A DNA stretch of 9,552 nucleotides, taken from positions 1 to 9,552 of the forward strand of contig QHXA01000264.1 in NCBI GenBank assembly GCA_003222755.1, read 5' to 3'. The stretch is from Acidobacteriota bacterium (GTDB lineage: Bacteria > Acidobacteriota > Terriglobia > 20CM-2-55-15). The notes beneath the pieces were generated by a model. That model saw only the letters and a list, made by a program, of their open reading frames with translations. It was not told the origin of the DNA and made no database searches. Within the stretch, counting starts at the first letter, position 1, and the number at the start of each line of letters is the position of its first letter. The position numbers were made by a program, and so were the translations under genes. Below are positions 1-7,501 of this stretch, one piece after another.

Positions 1-245
1 AAAAACGACAGAATCATCATTTCACCCGCATGGGCAACTCGTCTTTTCTAACATGACTCTGGAGTTACAGCTTGGGCAAACGTGAAAGGTTGGCACACCT
101 CCACGCGGATTTATCACAGTCAACTTACGGCCCAACACGCCCAACATGCACAGCTACTCCGGCCGGTCCGAAACCAATCGATTTGTTGACTGGCGTTTCA
201 CGATTCTCGTAGATTGGATCGCACACAGGTCGGAAGAAAACACGC
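1..245. other. Upstream non-coding region
   Basis: I can support no complete gene here. Short open frames enter from the left edge on the + strand and stop by about 51 or 84; one may be the tail of an upstream gene, but the few residues visible match nothing I recognise. Minus-strand frames that run from here into the next gene have no family-like sequence. The last 60 bases hold a possible promoter for the DUF1326 gene. Confidence 0.5.
186..215 (+). promoter_or_regulatory. Possible sigma70-like promoter for the DUF1326 gene
   Basis: TTGACT at 186-191 matches the -35 consensus in 5 of 6 bases. TAGATT at 210-215 matches the -10 consensus in 4 of 6, with an 18-base spacer. It sits about 30 bases before the ATG at 246. 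A GGAAG about nine bases before that ATG could serve as ribosome binding site. This is by-eye matching only. Confidence 0.35.
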
Positions 246-878
246 ATGGCTGAGGCAATCAAAACAACCTGGCGTATCAGGGGCGATGAAGTGGTGAGCT
301 GCAATTGCGCTTGGGGTTGTCCATGCCAGTTTAATGCCTTGCCGACGACTGGGCGGTGCCAAGGATTGGGAGCGATCCGCATCGTGAACGGACATTTCGG
401 AGACACGCCGCTTGATGGAGTGAAGTTCGCGATCCTGCTTTCGTGGCCCGGCGCCATTCACGAAGGTAACGGGACGATGCAGCTCATCGTGGACGAGCAT
501 GCAACATCCGACCAGCGGCAGGCATTGACCGAGCTGGCTACGGCCCGCCATGGCGGAGCATTCTGGGAGATCTTTAGGGCCGTTTGCCCGAACGTGCTGC
601 CGACGTTATTTCTGCCAATCGAATTCGAATCCGATCGCCTTCGCCGCATGGCGCACTTCCGCATCGACGGCGTTGCTGAAACCGAGGTCCAGCCGATTAA
701 GAACCCGGTCACCGGAGAGGAGCATCAGGCGAAGATCGTGCTGCCGAACGGCTTCGAGTATAAAGAAGCTGAGATGGGCAACACCGTCAGCGGCCGCGTG
801 CGCTCTGACGCGATCAGTTTCGAGTTGCGTAATAGCTACGCTCAGCTCGCCGAGATCGACTGGTCCAATCAGAGCTAG
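246..878 (+). CDS. DUF1326 domain-containing protein
   Basis: A 210-residue protein of the DUF1326 family, which has no established biochemical role. The family hallmark is near the N terminus: a Cys-rich segment SCNCAWGCPCQFN at residues 18-30, with cysteines at 19, 21, 25 and 27, a pattern well suited to binding a metal or forming disulfides. The rest alternates strands and helices, as usual for the family (length about 200). There is no signal peptide or membrane segment, so it is probably cytoplasmic. The ATG at 246 is preceded by GGAAG nine bases upstream. DUF1326 genes often sit beside DUF2182 membrane-protein genes; none is seen inside this window. The gene converges on the copper-type operon from the other side of a palindromic element, so a shared metal theme is possible but unproven. 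Confidence 0.85.
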   Translation: MAEAIKTTWRIRGDEVVSCNCAWGCPCQFNALPTTGRCQGLGAIRIVNGHFGDTPLDGVKFAILLSWPGAIHEGNGTMQLIVDEHATSDQRQALTELATARHGGAFWEIFRAVCPNVLPTLFLPIEFESDRLRRMAHFRIDGVAETEVQPIKNPVTGEEHQAKIVLPNGFEYKEAEMGNTVSGRVRSDAISFELRNSYAQLAEIDWSNQS

Positions 879-889
879 ATGTCGAATTC

Positions 890-908
890 AAGCGGCAAAC
901 CGCCGCTT
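890..908. repeat. Hairpin just after the DUF1326 stop codon
   Basis: Stem AAGCGGC (890-896) pairs perfectly with GCCGCTT (902-908) across a 5-base loop. It begins 12 bases after the stop codon of the DUF1326 gene. No T-tract follows, so it is a weak terminator candidate at best. Confidence 0.5.
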
Positions 909-960
909 TGCGCATCCCGGAGGCGTACAAGCGCACCGCGGAGCGGTGCACGGAAATTAG

Positions 961-991
961 CCAGGGGTACGCGTTTTTTGCGTACCCCTGG
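961..991. repeat. Perfect 12-bp inverted repeat with T-rich loop
   Basis: CCAGGGGTACGC (961-972) is the exact reverse complement of 980-991. The 7-base loop is GTTTTTT. The loop, not the flank, carries the T run, so it does not have the usual Rho-independent terminator layout. It lies inside the nested palindromic element. Confidence 0.75.
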
Positions 992-1013
992 AATAGGTCG
1001 ACAACTCAGGAAT

Positions 1014-1070
1014 CCGCACCCTGAAGGGGTGTCGAGGACTCCTCGCACCTTTCCAGGGTGCGGCTGTTTT
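1014..1070 (+). terminator. Candidate terminator hairpin inside the palindromic element
   Basis: CCGCACCCTG (1014-1023) pairs with CAGGGTGCGG (1054-1063). Inner segments continue the stem as RNA with a few G-U pairs, closing with CGAGG/CCTCG around an ACT loop. CTGTTTTT follows at 1063-1070. The long GC-rich stem plus T-run fits a terminator for + strand transcription from the DUF1326 gene. The equivalent signal on the minus strand is weaker. Confidence 0.45.
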
Positions 1071-1160
1071 TGGTTTCAGACAACCGGGGGTCGCGCTCGC
1101 TCCCGGTCGCTTACCCCCCGGCTAATTTCCTGACACGCCTCCGGCGTGCGCAAAATGTGA

Positions 1161-2731
1161 TTAAAACCGGCGATTCAACTCAACGTACGCAAAGTTGGCA
1201 TTTGGGCCGCCAGGAAAGATGTTTCGGATAACGGCCTTGCCGGAAGCATGGGCTATGTAAAATGTGAACATGTGAACGTGGTCTGCGCATTCAACTGGTA
1301 GTCTGCACTCAAATCAAAGACATCTGCGAATCTTCTCTCGCCGCCTGAAGGACGGCCCATATAGCCAAAGTTTTCTCTTTGGAAGGCACCGCCGCCGATA
1401 TACCAGAGGTCTTTGGCGTTCGCTAAATTCAGAGCATGAGCCTCACTCCGAAGAGTCCATTTTGGTTGAGGAGTGACAGTCACCTGCGCGAAGGCATCCT
1501 CGTTGTTCATCAGGTTATAAAGCGGGAATCGAGCAAATGGACGCGGCGTCGGCAGTTCCTGGAAAAACGTCCGATGAGTGGTATCCGATGGATCGTCATC
1601 TCCGCTTCCGCGAAAATATCCGCCGCGAAGCCACGGTTTCATTCGGAGACGATTCAGTTGATAGCCAGCTTCAGCAGCGAACGCATTCGCGCGATGAGCG
1701 ATCGTGCCCCAGGTTCCGGTTTGGAGGGCTCCCCAAAACAATGCATCGGTTTTGCCGCTGCCAAAATCAAAAACATTCACGTAGTTGCCGCCGACTGTGG
1801 CGATGCTGATGTTCTTGTGGTCGTCGGAACGAGACGCGGCCGATCGATTGTCGGATTTGAGCACATTACGGCCGTCGCGATAATACGTCATAAAGATGCG
1901 CCCTTCTCCTTCACCAATCGATCGATGGAGCTTGGACACCGCCCCATAAACAATATCGACGTTTAGTTCCTTCATGCCCTTGACTTGAAACACACCTTCA
2001 GTTGGCCGCGCTGCAAGGAATGTGAAGTTCGCGTTGGAGGCGCCACGTGAGAAATGGATTCCATCCAAACTCCGGCCGACGTGAGTAAAACCAAAATTCC
2101 CAATGAGCCGGTTCGCGACCCGGTCGCGAATGACAGTGCCGAGCGGCCCCTCAGGATTCAATTCGAGTCCATCTCCGAATTCAAATCGGCCAATTCGCAG
2201 TGTGCTCGGTTGATCTCCGCCAATGCCTTTCAGGCGGACGAAAGCCTGCTTCAAAAAAATGCCGACAGTGCGATCCGGGTTTGCTGCGCGGTAGGTGCCA
2301 CCGAAGCCCAGCTGTCCTTGCGGCGATGGTGCAATCGCTTCTGAGGGCAGGCCGATCAACGACGGTTGAGCGAATTCAAATAGCCAGTCTTGAGAACGGA
2401 ATTGGCGTCCTACCGACACACGCAGTAACGATGCGCCATAACCGTAGCTGCTGTCTCCGGATTGCGCCTTAAAGAAAGCCCAATCCTCGAAGCGCAGCCT
2501 GAGGCTTCCGCTGACGGTCCAACCCGCAACGTGGATCACCCGTGGCGCTGCCGATGGAATTTTTTGATCTTGTTGTGCCGGGGGCGAAGCACTCACGGCC
2601 CGGTTCTCGTCCGGTTTGTTGCTCGACTGTGCAAAGGTGGGCTGCGAGAGCAACAACAAACTACAAACGTAAAACAGCGCGTACAGCGAACCTACGACTG
2701 AAGCTCTACTGCCGGGGTGTGGTCCGTTCAA
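1161..2731 (-). CDS. Outer-membrane beta-barrel (alginate-export/porin-like) protein, frameshifted near its 3' end
   Basis: Product resembles the alginate-export/porin-like outer-membrane barrels: a signal peptide ending near FAQS, a proline/glutamine-rich linker, then many alternating amphipathic strands with aromatic girdles (for example SGSLRLRFEDW and ADYQLN). In the main frame translation stops at 1253 with an out-of-place tail. Shifting frame at about 1281-1283 restores a further 39 residues (HVHMFTFYIAHASGKAVI and so on, ending ELNRRF) and a TAA at 1161. A C-terminal phenylalanine after alternating residues is the classic barrel-insertion signal, so one base appears to be missing and the real product is about 523 residues. 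An ATG at 2800 lies 95 bases inside the redoxin gene and would give an over-long N-region. The TTG at 2731 gives a normal signal peptide and only a 26-base overlap, so I prefer it, although neither start has a good ribosome binding site. It is the last gene of the apparent operon. Substrate unknown. Confidence 0.78.
1280..1286 (-). other. Frameshift site in the barrel gene
   Basis: After the codons for ...LNAQ (the last codon is 1285-1283) the in-frame reading gives nine unlikely residues and a stop. Starting instead at 1280 gives a family-like final strand pair ending in Phe. The net change equals one missing base. There is no slippery heptamer, so programmed shifting is unlikely; mutation or assembly error are the options. 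Confidence 0.75.
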
Positions 2732-3851
2732 AAACCAGCGGCCGCAAGTTGAGCGTCCAGGAAAGTGGAACCGAAGCCGGGTTGTAGCAGATCTTGTCAT
2801 CGCAAGCCTGGTATTCGAGCATACCGGACACCGTCACCGAATCCTTCCCTCGAAATGCAGCCTGCGCTTGCGGCGTGCCTTCAAGGATCACCTCTTGCAC
2901 TAACGTGAACGGTTTCTGATAGACCGGCACCCGTTCATTCAGTGGCTTGAAAAAATAAATTTGTGAAGCCGGATACTTCATCGGAAGCGCACGCACAAAC
3001 GGCTGCGCTGCGATCGTCACTCCGATGACACGATATTTTTTCGCACCGGGCGCGTAAATGTGAATCCCGTTATGCGGGTGAACATCGAATGCGATGGAAA
3101 ACCGGTTTCCCGGTGCGACAGCAGGTTCGCTTAGATACGTCGTGACTTCCAGGTGCGCGGTGGACACTTTTGTTCCCGCGACAGGTGCAACGCGGTCGTT
3201 CAGCCGCATCATGATGCTCGAAATCGTATTGCGTTCGATGTAGAAATCTTCAAAGTACCGCGACGTGACATGGCCCTGCCGATCGAGAATGAATGTACCT
3301 GGAAAAGCGATCCCCACCATTGAAGGATTCGGATTCGCCACGGACACATACTTTTGAACCGCCGCTTTGACTTCTGGATCATCTTTATCCGGACCGATCG
3401 CCCATTCGGGGACTGGATTCAGAATGCCGAACTTTTTGATCGTTGCGGAACCAGCATCGGACAGAAGCGGGAACGTGATCCCACGCGCTTTGCTGAATGC
3501 GGCAACGGCTTCGGGACGATCGTAGCTGATCACGGCCAGACCCAAGCCCTTCTGTCGAAGTTCATTCACTCGGCTCTGCAGCTCCACGAGCTGCGTTTTG
3601 CAGTATGGTCACCAATCCGCCGAACGAACGAATACGAGCATCGCACCCTTGGGCCCCATGATCGACTGGAGCGTCCAGCTTTTTCCGCTCTGATCCTTCA
3701 GAGTGAACTCCGGCACGCGCTCGCCGACCTGAGGCCCAAGCTTGGACACGTCGATCTTGGGCCGCGCTGCTGTCTGCGTACCGCCTGGCGACTGCGCCGC
3801 CAATGCTCCAAGCAGAATGAGCACCGGCCATGAGATATTGAACAGCTTCAT
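2706..3851 (-). CDS. Secreted redoxin (AhpC/TSA-like) - DsbD N-terminal domain fusion, probable selenoprotein (UGA at residue 81)
   Basis: A 381-residue protein if TGA at 3611-3609 is read through. Residues 1-21 form a signal peptide (hydrophobic ISWPVLILLGALAA), so it acts in the periplasm. Residues about 40-200 are a peroxiredoxin/thioredoxin-fold domain: PEFTLKDQSG, the strand MLVFVRSADW, then U81-P-Y-C84 where relatives have CPYC, then PLLSDAGSA and FPGTFILDRQG. Residues about 235-370 match the DsbD N-terminal (DsbD-alpha, PF11412) domain, with HIYAPG and the cysteine pair of YQACDDKIC (C350, C355). The ATG at 3851 has a strong GGAGGG six bases upstream and starts 16 bases after the permease stop, so translation is coupled. 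No other stop breaks the frame. Likely role (inference): reduces disulfides, peroxides or methionine sulfoxide-like targets, or keeps metal-binding cysteines reduced. The alternative is a nonsense mutation of a TGC/TGT codon; two neighbouring genes are frameshifted, so this is not excluded. Confidence 0.85.
3578..3594 (-). promoter_or_regulatory. Candidate bacterial SECIS hairpin after the TGA
   Basis: On the coding strand GCAGCTC (3594-3588) pairs perfectly with GAGCTGC (3584-3578) around a GTG loop. It starts 14 bases after the TGA, putting the loop about 22 bases downstream with G first. That fits the usual description of bacterial SECIS elements: a short stem, a guanine early in the apical loop, and a loop some 16-37 bases from UGA. 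Caution: the bases encode the conserved residues QLVELQ, and preferred GC-rich codons for that peptide form such a palindrome anyway, so this is supportive rather than decisive. Confidence 0.5.
3609..3611 (-). other. In-frame TGA at the active-site cysteine position: probable selenocysteine codon
   Basis: The frame reads S-A-D-W-TGA-P-Y-C-K-T-Q-L. Relatives carry Cys in the TGA position, as first residue of a CxxC redox motif. Replacing exactly this residue is the usual pattern for bacterial selenoproteins of the thioredoxin fold. No selenocysteine machinery (selA, selB, selC, selD) is in this window to confirm it. Confidence 0.72.
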
Positions 3852-3867
3852 CAAGCCCTCCGGATCG

Positions 3868-4929
3868 TCATGACAGGAGCAGTCCGCCGCCCGTGGCCAC
3901 CGCCCATACAAATACTGCGAGGGCTATGGCGATCCTCCAATTGGTCGACTTTGCAACTGTCAACAATGAAGGGAAGTTTACGGCAGGGCCCGCAAACAGC
4001 AGCGCCGCAGCTGCGCCCGCCGGCGCACCTGCAGCGAGTAACCCAAGCGCTAGCGGGATTTCGAAGAAGGTTGGCAGAGCCAAGGGCACAGCGATCAACG
4101 CTGTCGCCGCTACAACGAGCTGACGGAAGCCATTTGAGGCCAACAATTCTTTCGGTACGTATTGGACGAAAAGCATGGAAAACATGACGCCGACAACAAG
4201 CGCGGGCATTGTGCGCACGACCATATACCAAAGGGATCGGAAGAAAGCCCGAAGCGTGTTATACGGATCGCCCGACGCGATACGAAGTTCTTGTTCTTTG
4301 TGCATCGGAAGCGGCACTCGCTTTGCCAACACACGCTCAATGACAAAGCCACCAAACAATACGGCTACGGCCGCCATTAACAGTCGCGTGGCGGCAATTT
4401 TCGGTGAAAACAGTAAGAAGGTCAGGACCAAGGCTGCGGGGTTGAGTGAGGGTGACGCCAGCATGAGAGCAAGAGATGGCGCGAGCCGCGACGATTGTTC
4501 GTAAACTGCGCTGAAGACCGGCGCGACACAGCACGAACACAGCATCAATGGAGTGCCGGCAGCAGTCGCCTTGAATTGTCCACGAAACGTCTTCCCACTG
4601 AAGAGTCTGAACAGCCATTCGCGCGGGACGAACGCCCGCACTGCGGCGCTTATCAAAATGCCGAAGACGAGAGCCGGCCAAATCACGGAAAAATACTTCA
4701 GCGTGGGTACTGCGGCCGTCAATCCTTCGCCCTGACCAAGTGAGACGACATCTGGCCGTACGGACAGGACTCCCGACGACCACACTTTTTCAATGACAAC
4801 AAGTGATGCTTTCCACTTGTAAAAAAACAGCCCTGCGAGGAACAAACCTGGAAGGAGAATCGCAACGCGCGGAACGGCAGAAGTTGGCTCGGCATCGGGA
4901 GTCCGGACTCTACCGGTAGATGCAATCAT
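3868..4929 (-). CDS. Permease, ArsP_1 (DUF318) family, SO_0444-like Cu/Zn efflux transporter candidate
   Basis: A 353-residue integral membrane protein with about eight hydrophobic segments in two halves, typical of the ArsP_1 permeases (PF03773). The first half carries the family motif GTPLMLCSCCVAPVF (cysteines 131, 133 and 134), preceded by a basic amphipathic stretch. The second half repeats the architecture with ALPTFFEIPL and FAGPAVNFPSLL. The CSCC cluster in a membrane segment is a likely soft-metal or metalloid contact site. Family members export organoarsenicals (ArsP) or have been linked to Cu/Zn efflux (SO_0444 type); next to a copper ATPase the latter is more likely here, but this is inference. 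I chose the ATG at 4929, with AGGA nine bases upstream. A TTG at 4950 in the same frame has no ribosome binding site. It starts 60 bases after the ATPase stop and ends 16 bases before the redoxin gene. Confidence 0.88.
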   Translation of the reverse strand: MIASTGRVRTPDAEPTSAVPRVAILLPGLFLAGLFFYKWKASLVVIEKVWSSGVLSVRPDVVSLGQGEGLTAAVPTLKYFSVIWPALVFGILISAAVRAFVPREWLFRLFSGKTFRGQFKATAAGTPLMLCSCCVAPVFSAVYEQSSRLAPSLALMLASPSLNPAALVLTFLLFSPKIAATRLLMAAVAVLFGGFVIERVLAKRVPLPMHKEQELRIASGDPYNTLRAFFRSLWYMVVRTMPALVVGVMFSMLFVQYVPKELLASNGFRQLVVAATALIAVPLALPTFFEIPLALGLLAAGAPAGAAAALLFAGPAVNFPSLLTVAKSTNWRIAIALAVFVWAVATGGGLLLS

Positions 4930-4989
4930 GTGCTTGAATCCTATCCTCAATCAAACGACCATAGTGTATCGGCAATCGATGCGCCTGTT

Positions 4990-7408
4990 CTACAAACTCG
5001 CGCGCCGCAGCCGCAGCGCGTTTGTAATGACAGAAACCGAACTGAATGTCATTGCGGCGCTTGCAATCACCGGGCTCAGCAGCCATCCAAAAATCGGATA
5101 AAGAACGCCCGCTGCGATTGGGATGCCTACCGAGTTATAGATGAATGCGAAGAACAGATTTTGGCGAATGTTTCGCATCGTGGCTCTGCTGAGCCGGCGC
5201 GCCCGCACGATTCCGCGAAGATCGCCCTTGAGAAGGGTGACGCCGGCACTTTCCATGGCAACATCGGTTCCGGTACCCATGGCGATGCCGATATCGGCTT
5301 GCGCGAGCGCCGGCGCATCATTCACACCATCTCCGGCCATCGCAACAACTCGGCCGCCGGTTTGAAATTTGCGTACAGTGTTCGCCTTTTCGGCCGGCAG
5401 CACCTCCGCCTCGACATCGGTAATCCCAAGTTTCGCCGCAACGCCTTGCGCAGTAGTCCTATGATCACCGGTCAGCATCACCACCTTGATGCCGTCTGCG
5501 GTTAAAGCCTCAATGGCTTCGGGCGTTGTGGACTTGATTGAGTCACCAACGGCTAGCAACCCGGCGGCGCGGCCATCGACCGCAACAAAAATGACGGTGT
5601 TTCCTTCACTGCGAAAGCGGTCGGCACGTTCAATCAGTTCGGCTGGTTCGACATTTGAACGCCGCAAGAACTCCAGCGTTCCGACGAGTACTTGATGGCC
5701 TTCCACTTTTGCCTGCACGCCACCGCCGGTTTCAGAACGGAAATCAGCCGATTCGACAGTGGCGATACCTCTTTCCGTGGCAGCAGTAACTACGGCTTGA
5801 GCTATAGGGTGTTCGCTGGCGCGTTCTACACTCGCAGCCAGACGTAACAGTTCCTCCTCGTAGAAATCACCAGAAGGAACGACTGCGTTTACTTTCGGCT
5901 TTCCCTCCGTCAAGGTGCCGGTCTTGTCCACAATCAGCGTATCCACCTGTTCAAGGCGCTCAAGGGCCTCTGCATTCCGGACGAGAACTCCGGCGCTGGC
6001 GCCGCGGCCCGTGGCGACCATAATCGACATCGGAGTTGCGAGGCCCAGTGCACACGGACACGCAATGATCAGTACGGCGACCGCATTGACGAGAGCATGT
6101 GCCAGCCGGGGCTCCGGCCCATACGCGGCCCAAATGATGAATGTGACCGCTGCGGCCGCGATCACGGAAGGCACAAACCACGCCGATACTCGATCCGCTA
6201 ACCGTTGGATCGGCGCACGCGAGCGTTGCGCGTCGGCGACAAGCCTCACAATCTGTGAAAGCAGTGTTTCTCCGCCCACGCGCTCGGCGCGGATGATCAA
6301 TGACCCTGTCGTGTTCAGCGTTCCACCGGTGACTTTGTCGCCGCTTATCGACAGGCATGGATTCGCCCGTGATCATTGACTCATCGATTGAACTTCGGCC
6401 ATCAATCACGCTGCCATCGACTGGCACGTGATCTCCCGGCCGGACCCGGAGCACATCGCCGACCTGGATCTGTTCAAGAGGCACATCGGTTTCAGAGTTG
6501 TCCTGATTGATGCGCCGGGCTGTCTTTGGAGCGAGAGCAAGCAGTCCTCGAATCGCACTGCTGGTGCGGCTACGCGCTCGGAGTTCCAAGACTTGTCCGA
6601 GAAGGACAAGAGTCGTAATGATCGCCGCCGGTTCGAAGTAAACGGCGACGCTTCCATCCGGAGCGCGGAACGATTGAGGGAAAATACCGGGCGCAATTGT
6701 CGCCGCGACACTGAATCCATAAGCGGCGCCGGTTCCAATTCCGATCAGCGTGAACATATTCGGGCTGCGATTCACGATCGATCGCCATGCCCTTTCGAAG
6801 AATGGCCAGCCGCCCCACAGCACGACAGGTGTCGCTAGAATCAGTTCGAACCAAGACATTGCCCGTCCGGGCAGCAACTGTTGGAGTGCATGCGATGGAA
6901 GAAAATCCGAAAACATTAACACGAGGATTGGGGCGCTTAAGGCGGCGGACCACCAGAACCGCCGGGACATGGCTTGCAATTCTGGATTCTTCTCTTCGCC
7001 AATGATCGTGCGTGGCTCCAAAGCCATTCCACAAATTGGACACGGCCCAGGTTCTGCGCGAATGATTTGGGGATGCATTGGGCAGGTGTATTGCGTGATA
7101 GGACCGGGCTGTACCGGTTCCAACGCCATGCCGCATTTCGGGCATGGGCCTGGCTTCTCGGTGCGCACGTCCGGGTCCATGGGACAGAGGTATTCGCCGG
7201 CCGTGCTTTCCCTTTTCGCGGGTGGGCGCGGTGTCTCCTGAACAAAAGCGTCCGGGGTATTGCTGAAGCGCTCAAGGCATGATCGATTGCAGAAGTAATA
7301 AGTCTGACCGTGGTGTTCGACGCTGCCGGCCGCGCGCTCCGGCGCGACCATCATGCCACAGACTGGATCTTTGAATTTCTGACTCGGTGATGCATTCCGG
7401 ACTTTCAT
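4990..7408 (-). pseudogene. copA: CopA-type Cu(I)-translocating P1B-type ATPase, frameshifted in the actuator domain
   Basis: Exports Cu(I) from cytoplasm to periplasm in intact relatives. The first frame (7408-6344, 355 residues) holds a YHS domain (residues 14-50, DPVCGMM and FCNRSC) and two tandem HMBD heavy-metal-binding modules (75-98 and 109-132, each CPMxP...PGPCPxCGMALEP). These replace the usual HMA domains. Membrane helices and the TGES actuator loop (347-350) follow. The second frame (6342-4990, 450 residues) continues with GDKVTGGTLN, the metal-site helix with CPCALGLATP (near 6060), DKTGT (Asp codon 5928-5926), the SEHPIAQ nucleotide-binding motif and AGDGVNDAPALAQ. It ends with the helices containing NSVGIPIAAGVLYP and MTFSSVSVITNALRL, typical of CPC-class Cu(I) pumps. 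The joined product is about 807 residues. All catalytic motifs are intact, so damage is recent or is a sequence error. Start ATG at 7408 with weak GAGAAAG upstream. First gene of the operon. Confidence 0.92.
6340..6346 (-). other. Frameshift site in the copper ATPase gene
   Basis: After ...TGESMPVDK (last codon 6346-6344) one odd base remains before GGC GAC AAA (6342 onward), which encodes GDK and reopens the family sequence. Relatives have two residues between this Lys and Gly-Asp. The most economical event is therefore loss of five bases, and a short GCGG present here suggests slippage between direct repeats (inference). Both frames overlap for several hundred bases, so annotation software will report two genes. 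Confidence 0.85.
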
Positions 7409-7501
7409 GCTTGCGTTTGCTTTCTCTGCATGACAGTTTAAACCTCGTATCCGCGTTACGTCCCAAATGGCAACTCGCGCATACGCAAATTGCGTTAGTC
7501 T
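7409..7501. promoter_or_regulatory. Divergent intergenic region with a palindrome
   Basis: These 93 bases separate the start of the copper operon (-) from a divergent gene (+), so promoters for both should lie here or overlap the genes. The clearest element is a perfect inverted repeat ACGCAA-A-TTGCGT at 7483-7495, which could bind a dimeric regulator. It occupies the place where the ribosome binding site of the + gene would be. I see no clear CueR- or CsoR-type operator and no convincing -35/-10 pair for the operon. Confidence 0.35.

Larger units (their letters stand above)
907..1154. repeat. Nested palindromic element with 20-base imperfect terminal inverted repeats
   Basis: The arms 907-926 and 1135-1154 are reverse complements at 18 of 20 positions; the two mismatches are 915-916 against 1145-1146. 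Inside them 952-962 and 1120-1130 form a perfect 11-bp inverted repeat. Further inside lie separate hairpins at 933-949, 961-991 and 1014-1063, and a GC-rich one at 1084-1121. This layered structure fills the space between the stop of the DUF1326 gene and the true end of the convergent barrel gene at 1161. It carries no transposase or convincing coding sequence. It looks like a non-autonomous dispersed palindromic repeat (MITE-like or REP-like) or a large bidirectional terminator. Copy number elsewhere in the genome cannot be seen here. Confidence 0.7.

Noticed and set aside
125..551. Minus-strand open frames across the DUF1326 gene start
   Set aside because: They overlap a clear DUF1326 gene on the other strand and show no domain, signal or ribosome binding site.
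879..1133. Open frame of 84 codons inside the palindromic element
   Set aside because: Its Arg/Ser/Thr-rich translation follows the repeats and has no protein-like pattern; the DNA structure explains the sequence better.
1253..1290. Programmed ribosomal frameshifting in the barrel gene
   Set aside because: No slippery heptamer or downstream pseudoknot is visible; a lost base or sequence error is simpler.
1436..1966. 176-codon + strand frame inside the barrel gene
   Set aside because: It is antisense to a family-like beta-barrel sequence and its own translation lacks any motif.
2706..3911. Reading the redoxin as two separate genes (3911-3609 and 3587-2706)
   Set aside because: The halves split one thioredoxin-fold domain at its active site, are in the same frame, and the second has no start or ribosome binding site of its own beyond a GTG that encodes a conserved valine.
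4930..5505. 191-codon + strand frame over the ATPase 3' end
   Set aside because: It is antisense to highly conserved P-type ATPase motifs; the His/Arg-rich translation is a codon artefact.
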